Assembly (NCBI GenBank): GCA_019751915.1
Contig: JAIEMS010000036.1
Location: 1-32,369 of the forward strand
Reading direction: 5' to 3'
From: Burkholderiaceae bacterium
GTDB taxonomy: Bacteria > Pseudomonadota > Gammaproteobacteria > Burkholderiales > Burkholderiaceae_C
Length of the DNA stretch: 32,369 nt
Shown here: piece by piece, positions 16,212-22,970 of the stretch
How the letters are laid out: each line of letters starts with the position of its first letter
How positions within the stretch are numbered: position 1 is the first letter of the stretch
Translations under genes and position numbers: made by a program
The notes under the pieces: generated by a model
Databases searched by the model: none
What the model saw: only the letters and a program-made list of their open reading frames with translations
What the model was told of the DNA's origin: nothing

Positions 16212-17207
16212 ATGGGGCTTGAATCGACCCTGCAACGCGCTTGGCGCGGGCGTGGGCTGCTGGTTTGGGCGCTGTGGCCGTTGGCGCTGTGCTACGGCAC
16301 ATTGGTGGCGCTGCGCCGCGCGATGTACTGCACCGGCCTGCTGCGGGCCGAGCATCCGGGGGTGCCGGTGGTGGTGGTAGGCAACGTCATTGCTGGGGGT
16401 GCAGGCAAAACGCCTGTGGTGATGGCACTGGTGCAACATCTGCAAGCGCAGGGTTGGCGGCCGGGGGTGGTTTCACGCGGTTATGGCCGCAGCAGCCGCG
16501 ACTGCCGTCCGGTGCAAACCGATAGCCTGCCCAGCGACGTGGGCGACGAACCCTTGCTCATTGCCCGCCACTGCGGGGTGCCCGTCATGGTGGCCGCACG
16601 GCGCATCGACGCTGCGCGGGCGCTGATGGAGCAACACCCCAACACCAACATCCTTGTTTGCGACGATGGCCTGCAACACTGGGCACTGGCACGCGACGTT
16701 GAGGTGTGTGTTTTCAACGACCAAGGTGTTGGCAATGGTTTGCTGCTACCGGCTGGCCCACTGCGTGAGCCGTGGCCCCGTGCGGTCGATTTGGTGCTGC
16801 ATTGCGGGGCGGTGCCTCGCAGCGTCGCCCCGAGTTTTGCACTCCAGCGCCAACTGGCCGATCACGCCTTGCGCAGAGATGGCACCCATGTCCCTTTGGC
16901 CGATTTGCGCCATACGCCGGTGTGTGCCGTGGCAGCCATCGCCCGGCCAGAAGATTTTTTTGCCATGCTGCGCGCACAAGGTCTGAGCTTGGCCCAAACC
17001 TGTGCGCTGCCAGATCACTATGATTTTAATAGCTACAAAAACATAGCAGACAAGGGCTACACCGTGATTTGCACCGAAAAAGATGCTGCCAAGCTCTGGC
17101 AGCACTGTCCGCAGGCATTGGCCGTGCCTTTGCAAGTGAATGTGGATGGTGCTTTCTTTGTTGCGCTGGATGCGCTGTTACAGCGGACACTATCATCGTC
17201 GTCCTGA
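16212..17207 (+). CDS. lpxK: Tetraacyldisaccharide 4'-kinase
   Basis: A 331-residue LpxK that phosphorylates the 4' position of the tetraacyldisaccharide 1-phosphate precursor to lipid IVA at the inner membrane. An N-terminal membrane helix (LLVWALWPLALCYGTLVAL) precedes the P-loop region VVGNVIAGGAGKTPVVMAL, which is followed by VVSRGYGRS. Later come DDGLQHWALARDVEVCVF and the C-terminal VICTEKDAAKLW. The ATG at 16212 is chosen over a TTG at 16191 as it gives the family start (MGLESTLQRAW); a ribosome site is not clear. Residues encoded by 17021-17070 (FNSYKNIADKGY) come from a dispersed repeat sitting in a variable loop before the TEKD block. It lies downstream of exbD by 73 bp. Confidence 0.93.
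   Translation: MGLESTLQRAWRGRGLLVWALWPLALCYGTLVALRRAMYCTGLLRAEHPGVPVVVVGNVIAGGAGKTPVVMALVQHLQAQGWRPGVVSRGYGRSSRDCRPVQTDSLPSDVGDEPLLIARHCGVPVMVAARRIDAARALMEQHPNTNILVCDDGLQHWALARDVEVCVFNDQGVGNGLLLPAGPLREPWPRAVDLVLHCGAVPRSVAPSFALQRQLADHALRRDGTHVPLADLRHTPVCAVAAIARPEDFFAMLRAQGLSLAQTCALPDHYDFNSYKNIADKGYTVICTEKDAAKLWQHCPQALAVPLQVNVDGAFFVALDALLQRTLSSSS
17021..17070 (+). repeat. Dispersed repeat, copy C, inside lpxK
   Basis: ATTTTAATAGCT, exactly 16 nt, CAAGGGCTACAC: both blocks are identical to copy A at 4951 and the spacer length is the same. It is in frame in lpxK and encodes FNSYKNIADKGY between the conserved DHYD and VICTEKD positions. Confidence 0.65.
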
Positions 17208-17231
17208 ATCTCTTACCCACCACCCGCTGCT

Positions 17232-17414
17232 ATGGATCCCAAACTGCTTGAACTGCTGGTCTGCCCCGTCACCAAAGGCCCACTGACCTACGACCGTGAA
17301 TACCAAGAGCTGATTTCGCGCAGCGCTCGCTTGGCCTACCCGGTACGCGACGGCATTGCCGTACTGCTCGAAGACGAAGCCCGCACCCTGACCGACGAGG
17401 AACTCGACCAGTGA
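17232..17414 (+). CDS. Trm112-family small protein
   Basis: A 60-residue protein of the Trm112/YcaR type. It begins [20 protein letters not shown] and continues with an [19 protein letters not shown] block typical of the family. Eukaryotic Trm112 activates methyltransferases, while the bacterial small form is usually found next to kdsB and its job is not firmly set. Only one cysteine is left of the zinc-binding set, so zinc binding is doubtful. It starts 24 bp after lpxK and its stop overlaps the GTG start of kdsB (GTGA), so coupling is likely. Confidence 0.88.
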   Translation: MDPKLLELLVCPVTKGPLTYDREYQELISRSARLAYPVRDGIAVLLEDEARTLTDEELDQ

Positions 17415-18223
17415 CGGCGGCGCAGCACGCGGGCACCCCGTTCACGGTGCTGATTCCTGCACGCATGGCATCGAGCCGTCTGCCCAACAAACCCTTGGCC
17501 GATATTGCCGGTTTGCCGATGGTGGTGCATGTGGCGCGCCGGGCAGCACAAAGCGGTGCCATGCGCACAGTGGTCGCTGCCGACGACGAACGCATCTTGC
17601 ACGCCTGTGCCCAGCACGGTGTCGAGGCCATTGCCACCCGCAGCGACCACCCCAGCGGCAGCGACCGACTGGCCGAGGCTTGTGAGCAACTGGGCTTGGA
17701 GGGGGGCGACATCGTCGTCAATGTGCAAGGCGATGAGCCACTGATGGACCCCGCCTTGGTTCGCGCCACAGCCGCGTTGCTCGAGGCCCACCCCGAGGCC
17801 AGCATGGGCACCGCAGCCCACCCCATTGCCACATGGGCCGACTACCAGAATCCGAACATCGTCAAAGTGGTGCTCGATGCGCGTGGGCTGGCGCACTACT
17901 TCAGCCGCGCCCCGATTCCGTATGCCCGCGATCACCCAGCGTGCCCGTGGTGGGACGCTAGCGCTGCACAAGCCCAACCGGGTGTGGCGGCACTGGCGGG
18001 CTATGCGCCCTTGCGCCACATTGGGATTTACAGCTACCGCGCCCAATTTTTGCGCCAGTTTCCGGGCTTGGCGCAAGCACCCACCGAGGCCATTGAAGCG
18101 CTGGAGCAGCTGCGTGCCCTGTGGCACGGGCACCGCATCGCGGTGCATATTGCCGCCAATGCCCCCGGCCCCGGTGTCGATACTGCCGAAGACTTGGCGC
18201 GGGTGCGCGCTTTGCTGGGCTGA
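17411..18223 (+). CDS. kdsB: 3-deoxy-manno-octulosonate cytidylyltransferase
   Basis: A 270-residue KdsB that couples KDO to CMP, the activation step for adding KDO to lipid A in the cytoplasm. Motifs are [20 protein letters not shown] at the N-terminus, [28 protein letters not shown], and the sugar-binding block [12 protein letters not shown]. Its C-terminal [15 protein letters not shown] and [10 protein letters not shown] match the family as well. The start is GTG at 17411, four bases overlapping the Trm112 gene. Together with lpxK two genes upstream it makes a compact LPS inner-core cluster. adk follows after 130 bp. Confidence 0.95.
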   Translation: MTAAQHAGTPFTVLIPARMASSRLPNKPLADIAGLPMVVHVARRAAQSGAMRTVVAADDERILHACAQHGVEAIATRSDHPSGSDRLAEACEQLGLEGGDIVVNVQGDEPLMDPALVRATAALLEAHPEASMGTAAHPIATWADYQNPNIVKVVLDARGLAHYFSRAPIPYARDHPACPWWDASAAQAQPGVAALAGYAPLRHIGIYSYRAQFLRQFPGLAQAPTEAIEALEQLRALWHGHRIAVHIAANAPGPGVDTAEDLARVRALLG

Positions 18224-18344
18224 ATCCAGTCCCCCGTAGTAAGGCACAACCAAGGATGTGCATGCTATCCTAGCCCTTCGCCCAAACGCCATGCTCCGGG
18301 GGGCAATCCCGGGCCTGTGGCGCCAGCCGATTACACACACTTAG

Positions 18345-19010
<666 letters not shown>

Positions 19011-19040
19011 TCTTTCCGCGCCGCCTTCGGTGCCGGTAAG

Positions 19041-19064
19041 CGCCCCGCTGTGCGGGGCGTTTTT
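19041..19064 (+). terminator. Rho-independent terminator after adk
   Basis: CGCCCCGC (19041-19048), loop TGT, GCGGGGCG (19052-19059), then TTTTT. This is a perfect 8-bp GC stem with a T-run, 30 bp after the adk stop and before the end of the convergent asparaginase gene. Confidence 0.9.
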
Positions 19065-19079
19065 GCGTCTGGCGCAGGT

Positions 19080-20051
19080 TCAACCGGGGGCTTGGGCCGC
19101 CGCCAACTCCAGCATCAGGCTGATGCGGGCCTTGACCGGACTCAGCCCGGGCATACAGGGAAAATCGAAACCATCCCCCTCCGGGTGCGCTATGGTTTGC
19201 CCCAGTGGGCAGCGGGTGGCAAGGCGCACCGCCACGCCTTGGGCCTGTGCCTGTCGCAGTGCGCCTTGCAGTGCGCGGTGGACGGTTCCATTGCCCGTAG
19301 CGGCCACCACCAGACCCTCTACGCTGCTGGCAACCAACGCCTCGACTGTGGCAGCGCTGGCACCCGCGTAGCTCATGGTGATTTCGACACGCGGCCAAGA
19401 AGCGCATTGTGCTACATCTTTAATAGCTACAAGTGTGCTCCTTGCTTGGGCTGGAGCCTCGTTTTGTGCCCAACGCAGCGTTTTTTCTTCGACCCAGCCC
19501 AGTGGCCCCGATTCGCCAGAACTGAACGCATTTGGCCGGTAGGGGTGTACCTTTTGCACCTGCTGTGCCCCATGCACCTCGCCAGCACAGACCACCCACA
19601 CCCCCCGCAGGCCTGCGGCACAGGCCACGACCATAGCGTCGCGCAGATTTTGCGGCCCATCGGGGGCTAAAGCCGTTGCAGGACGCATGGCGCAGGTCAG
19701 AACCACCGGCTTATCGGCCTTGAGAACGCAGTGCAAAAACCATGCTGTTTCCTCCAGCGTGTCGGTGCCGTGGGTCACAACGACGGCACCGACCTGCGGA
19801 TCGTCCAAATGGTGCTGGCAACGCAGCGCCAAAGTGCGCCAAACGGCAAAGTCCATGTCTTTGCTATCGATCTGCGCCACTTGCTCTGCCCGCACCTCCC
19901 TCGTGCCAACCTCCCCGCCCGCAGTTGCCTGCGCCAGCAGCGCCTGCACACCCACTTGCGCGGCGGCATAACCCACGTTGTCGCCCGCCACAGCCGCAAC
20001 CCCGGCAATGGTGCCGCCCGTTCCTAAAACCATCAATCGACCTAACTCCAC
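19080..20051 (-). CDS. L-asparaginase family protein
   Basis: A 323-residue member of the asparaginase/glutaminase family that hydrolyses L-asparagine to aspartate and ammonia. The first catalytic threonine sits in LGTGGTIAG. DSKDMDF and VVTHGTDTLEETAWFL carry the second threonine-aspartate-lysine group, and a later block reads DGPQNLRDAM. No signal peptide is visible, so it is probably cytoplasmic. Starts at TTG 20063, GTG 20051 and ATG 20033 are possible; the GTG at 20051 has GGAG six bases upstream and is chosen. Codons near 19417-19462 come from a dispersed repeat (STLVAIKDVAQ). The gene is divergent from lexA across a LexA box, so it may respond to the SOS regulator. Confidence 0.87.
   Translation of the reverse strand: MELGRLMVLGTGGTIAGVAAVAGDNVGYAAAQVGVQALLAQATAGGEVGTREVRAEQVAQIDSKDMDFAVWRTLALRCQHHLDDPQVGAVVVTHGTDTLEETAWFLHCVLKADKPVVLTCAMRPATALAPDGPQNLRDAMVVACAAGLRGVWVVCAGEVHGAQQVQKVHPYRPNAFSSGESGPLGWVEEKTLRWAQNEAPAQARSTLVAIKDVAQCASWPRVEITMSYAGASAATVEALVASSVEGLVVAATGNGTVHRALQGALRQAQAQGVAVRLATRCPLGQTIAHPEGDGFDFPCMPGLSPVKARISLMLELAAAQAPG
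19417..19462 (+). repeat. Dispersed repeat, copy D, inside the asparaginase gene
   Basis: TTTAATAGCT, 16 nt, then CTTGGGCTGGAG. The first block is the same as in copies A and C and the spacing is exact; the second block has drifted (CTTGGGCTGG against CAAGGGCTAC). It is read in frame on the minus strand between NEAPAQA and the block QCASWPRVEITMSYAG. Confidence 0.5.
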
Positions 20052-20066
20052 CGAACACTCCAAAAA

Positions 20067-20082
20067 CTGGCTGAAAATACAG
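20067..20082. promoter_or_regulatory. Probable LexA (SOS) box
   Basis: CTGGCTGAAAATACAG fits the CTG-N10-CAG form of the proteobacterial LexA operator, with one half reading ACAG. It lies 47 bp before the lexA ATG and 16 bp upstream of the chosen asparaginase start. Autoregulation of lexA is expected; the divergent gene could be repressed as well. Confidence 0.7.
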
Positions 20083-20128
20083 CCACTGGATTAAATGACA
20101 GCCCCGTTCGGCACTCACTGGAGCCACT

Positions 20129-20929
20129 ATGTCGCCCCCACCCAAGCTCACCGCCCGACAGCAGCAAATCCTTGATTTGATTCAGACCGCCCTAACGAAC
20201 AACGGTGCGCCACCGACCCGGGCCGAGATTGCCGCCCAACTGGGCTTTAAATCGGCCAATGCCGCCGAGGAGCACCTGCAAGCGCTAGCGCGCAAAGGGG
20301 TGATTGAGCTGGTCAGCGGCACCTCGCGCGGCATCCGCCTGTGCGCCCCAACCGTGCGCGCCCTCAACGCCGAACGCGGTGTGCCACTGGGTTTGCCGAT
20401 GGTCAGCATGGCACAACGCATGCTGCCCCTGATTGGTCGGGTGGCCGCCGGTGCACCGATTTTGGCGCAAGAACACATAGAGCAAACTTATTGCATCGAC
20501 AGCGGCTTGTTTGCACAAGAGGCCGATTATTTGCTCAAGGTACGCGGCATGTCGATGCGCGACGTGGGCATCATGGATGGCGATTTGCTGGCCGTGCAAA
20601 CGGGCCACGAAGCCCACAACGGACAAATCATTGTGGCCCGACTGGGCGATGAAGTCACCGTCAAGCGCCTGCACCGCACCACCCACAGCATTGAGCTGCG
20701 ACCAGAAAACCCCGATTACCCCACCATCACAGTCAAACCCGGCCAAGCCTTCGCTATCGAAGGCCTTGCGGTAGGGCTGATTCGGTGCAATATGTTCAGC
20801 CCAGTGCGGCCAAGGCACAATGCGAACTATGTTTCAATCCACGCCTCTCAAGAGGCGACTTTGGAAGAGGTTGGGCCTCCCCTAAAACGATTCTATTCCC
20901 CTGAAGGGGATGTTTCAAACCGAAGTTAG
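20129..20929 (+). CDS. lexA: LexA repressor with an unusual C-terminal extension
   Basis: The SOS repressor and autoprotease. The winged-helix DNA-binding domain is at residues 7-70 ([34 protein letters not shown]). The self-cleavage site is Ala107-Gly108 in GRVAAGAP. The catalytic dyad is Ser142 (RGMSMRD) and Lys179 (EVTVKRL). The family ends a few residues after [12 protein letters not shown], at about 224 residues; here the conserved part ends at Arg219 and 47 more residues follow. That tail uses codons rare in this genome (AGG, CTA, CGA, AGT) and spans a CRISPR-like repeat and a hairpin, so the native last codons and stop seem to have been replaced. The core is intact and probably functional. 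A LexA box lies upstream. Confidence 0.93.
   Translation: MSPPPKLTARQQQILDLIQTALTNNGAPPTRAEIAAQLGFKSANAAEEHLQALARKGVIELVSGTSRGIRLCAPTVRALNAERGVPLGLPMVSMAQRMLPLIGRVAAGAPILAQEHIEQTYCIDSGLFAQEADYLLKVRGMSMRDVGIMDGDLLAVQTGHEAHNGQIIVARLGDEVTVKRLHRTTHSIELRPENPDYPTITVKPGQAFAIEGLAVGLIRCNMFSPVRPRHNANYVSIHASQEATLEEVGPPLKRFYSPEGDVSNRS
20831..20859 (-). CRISPR. Solitary type I-C-like CRISPR repeat
   Basis: The plus strand begins GTTTCAATCCACGCC and ends GGCGAC, identical to the ends of the usual 32-nt type I-C repeat read in reverse. The middle folds as CGCCTC, TCAA, GAGGCG. This copy is 29 nt, about 3 nt shorter in the loop. In canonical orientation (ending GATTGAAAC) it lies on the minus strand. Only one copy was found, no cas gene is in the window, and it is inside the 3' end of lexA, so it is a remnant or an isolated element, not an array. 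Confidence 0.5.
20897..20920. repeat. Second hairpin with a repeat-like GTTTCAAAC flank
   Basis: TCCCCT, GA, AGGGGA forms a short perfect inverted repeat at 20897-20910, then T and GTTTCAAAC (20912-20920). The 10 bases GTTTCAAACC differ by one base from the start of the CRISPR-like repeat (GTTTCAATCC) 81 bp upstream. It may be another decayed repeat of a different type, or chance. Confidence 0.3.
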
Positions 20930-20935
20930 TTTTAG

Positions 20936-21943
20936 ATGAATATTGTGATCCTCGATGACTATCAGGATGCTGTGCGTAAGCTCCCTTGCGCCACCCGCCT
21001 CGAACCCTACAACGCCAAAGTCTTTACCAATACGGTCAAGGGGCTGGGCCAGCTGTCTGTGCGACTCAAAGATGCTGACATCATCGTGTTGGTACGCGAG
21101 CGCACACAAATCACCCGCCAACTGGTCGAAAAACTGCCCCGCCTGCGCTTGATTGCCCAAACCGGCAAAATCGGTAGCCACATCGACGTTGCTGCCTGCA
21201 CCGAAAACGGCATTGCCGTGGCCGAAGGTGCCGCTTCGCCAGTGGCCCCCGCAGAATTGACTTGGGCTTTGGTTATGGCCGCCATGCGGCGCTTGCCACA
21301 GTACATTGCCAACCTCAAGCACGGCGCATGGCAACAGTCGGGACTCAAGTCGGCTTCCATGCCACCTAACTTCGGCATTGGCAGCACCTTGCGCGGCAAA
21401 ATATTGGGCATTTGGGGGTACGGGCAAGTCGGCCAAATTGTGGCCCAGTATGGGCGCTCCTTTGGTATGGATGTTCGCATCTGGGGGCGCACAGCGTCAC
21501 GGGCCCAAGCACTGGCCGATGGTTTTAAGGCAGCCCATACCCGCGAAGAATTTTTTACCCAGTGTGATGTGATCTCGCTGCATTTGCAGCTCACTGACGA
21601 AACCCGGGCCAGCATCACCCACGAAGATTTGGCCCGCATGAAGCCAACGTCGCTGTTGGTCAATACCTCACGCGCTGAAATTATCGAACCCGATGCCTTG
21701 ATTGCCGGGCTGAACCGTGGTCACCCCGGAATGGCTGCAATTGATGTGTTTGAAAGCGAGCCTATTTTGCAAGGCCATGCCCTGCTGCGGCTAGAAAACT
21801 GCATCTGTACGCCGCACATTGGCTATGTTGAGCAAGACAGCTACGAACAGTCTTTCAGCGCCGCCTTTGACAATGTGATCCATTACATCAAGGGTACACC
21901 CAAGAACATTATCAATCCGGGGACGCTGCAGATGCGCCGGTAG
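20936..21943 (+). CDS. D-2-hydroxyacid dehydrogenase family protein
   Basis: A 335-residue NAD(P)-dependent oxidoreductase of the D-isomer 2-hydroxyacid dehydrogenase family (phosphoglycerate, glyoxylate and hydroxypyruvate types). The Rossmann motif is WGYGQVG (glycines 161, 163, 166). The catalytic residues fit Arg246 (NTSRAEII), Glu275 (VFESEP) and His294 (TPHIGY). The N-terminal substrate domain reads LIAQTGKIGSHIDVAAC, as in SerA-like members. There is no ACT domain, so it is not the longer SerA. The substrate is not clear from the sequence. The ATG is 6 bp after the lexA stop and no Shine-Dalgarno is evident, because the upstream bases belong to the unusual lexA tail. Its 3' end overlaps the convergent gene by 32 bp. 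Confidence 0.85.
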   Translation: MNIVILDDYQDAVRKLPCATRLEPYNAKVFTNTVKGLGQLSVRLKDADIIVLVRERTQITRQLVEKLPRLRLIAQTGKIGSHIDVAACTENGIAVAEGAASPVAPAELTWALVMAAMRRLPQYIANLKHGAWQQSGLKSASMPPNFGIGSTLRGKILGIWGYGQVGQIVAQYGRSFGMDVRIWGRTASRAQALADGFKAAHTREEFFTQCDVISLHLQLTDETRASITHEDLARMKPTSLLVNTSRAEIIEPDALIAGLNRGHPGMAAIDVFESEPILQGHALLRLENCICTPHIGYVEQDSYEQSFSAAFDNVIHYIKGTPKNIINPGTLQMRR

Positions 21944-22511
21944 CATCGCTGCCACCAGCGTACTCTTGCAAGATGGCTTGGCGCACCGCTTGGCGTACGC
22001 CCAATTCAATTTCTTCTCTGAGCCGCAAAAACGCAATGCGGGTTTGCTCCTGCACTACGGTGGCAATGGTTTGGTGTAAATGGGCATCGAGCGCACCATC
22101 AATGCGCTGTAAAAACAGTTCTACCCACTGATCTTGCAGTGCTTGGGGGTCTGCACCAGTTGTCACGTCAGACGGAGCAATCGCTGTGGGCATTGGCTCG
22201 GGTAGCGCAGGGGCTGCCTCGGGCTTGGCAGCAGCCGCTAGCGGCCAAGGTGGCATTTCCATGGTCGGGTCACCGGGGTGTACCGACGGCCACGGCCCCA
22301 GCGGTGCTGATGCTGGCACAGGTGCTACAACGACAGGAGCAACATACGGCAGCGGTGCAGAAGAAAATACCTCCTCTTCTTGCACCCCATCGAACTTATC
22401 GGGCAAAGGGGGCAGCGCCAGCGGCGCTGGCAGTGCTGCATCGGCGGGTTCTGCCACCACTTCGGTCAGGGTAGGCACAAATCGGGGGGGCGCTTTAGAA
22501 GATATTGCCAT
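21912..22511 (-). CDS. Proline-rich hypothetical protein (DUF2486-like)
   Basis: A 199-residue protein. It starts with MAISSKAPPRFVPTLTEVV, runs through a long proline/alanine-rich low-complexity stretch (about residues 25-125), and ends in a helical, charged segment (WVELFLQRIDGALDAHLHQT, then IATVVQEQTRIAFLRLREEI). The order of an FVPTLTEVV start and a C-terminal helix resembles short Burkholderiales proteins annotated as DUF2486; I am not certain. There is no signal peptide. The ATG at 22511 is chosen although the frame is open to 22574. It lies 7 bp after holC on the same strand, so it is probably the last gene of pepA-holC. It overlaps the 3' end of the dehydrogenase gene. Confidence 0.6.
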   Translation of the reverse strand: MAISSKAPPRFVPTLTEVVAEPADAALPAPLALPPLPDKFDGVQEEEVFSSAPLPYVAPVVVAPVPASAPLGPWPSVHPGDPTMEMPPWPLAAAAKPEAAPALPEPMPTAIAPSDVTTGADPQALQDQWVELFLQRIDGALDAHLHQTIATVVQEQTRIAFLRLREEIELGVRQAVRQAILQEYAGGSDATGASAASPD

Positions 22512-22518
22512 GTGTGTG

Positions 22519-22953
22519 TCAGGATGCCATGGACACCAAATCGTGGCGCACGATCGCGTAGCCGTGTTGAACATAGTGGTGCCAGCGCTCGCGTGCGCAC
22601 TGGCGATCGGTGTCGTCGTGGGCGCTAACCACCTCGATCAGCTTGCCAAAGTCCGCGTAGCCCAACGGCACCTCATCGCCCACATTCAAGAGCACTTCAT
22701 GGTGGCGCGCTTGGCGCGGGTCTTCCAGCAATACCACCGGCGAGGCCTCCAACAGCCCATCGGTGGCATCTGCCCGGCAATGCGCGACAAAATCGTGCGG
22801 CTCTAGATGCCAAAGCATGGTGTCTAGTACCGCTAGCGTTGCCGATGGCGCGGTGATGACCAAGCGCGTGCCTAAGCGCACCATTTTTCGGGCAAAACGA
22901 CAGGCGTAGGCCAGTTTGTCGGGCGCATTGAAATGGAAGGCCACTTGCGTCAT
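22519..22953 (-). CDS. holC: DNA polymerase III chi subunit
   Basis: A 144-residue HolC. Chi links the clamp loader to single-stranded DNA-binding protein in the replication holoenzyme. The N-terminus MTQVAFHFNAPDKLAYACRF is typical of betaproteobacterial chi, followed by LEPHDFVAHCRA and ASPVVLLEDPRQARHHEVLL. An ATG at 22974 would give seven extra residues and a 4-bp ATGA overlap with the pepA stop, so coupled translation from there is an alternative; 22953 is preferred on family length. It follows pepA directly, as in many proteobacteria. Confidence 0.87.
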   Translation of the reverse strand: MTQVAFHFNAPDKLAYACRFARKMVRLGTRLVITAPSATLAVLDTMLWHLEPHDFVAHCRADATDGLLEASPVVLLEDPRQARHHEVLLNVGDEVPLGYADFGKLIEVVSAHDDTDRQCARERWHHYVQHGYAIVRHDLVSMAS

Positions 22954-22970
22954 GGCAATACCCGGCAGGT

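Noticed and set aside
20831-20930. A functional CRISPR array
   Set aside because: Only one clear repeat is present, a second candidate is of a different shape, and no cas genes are in the window.
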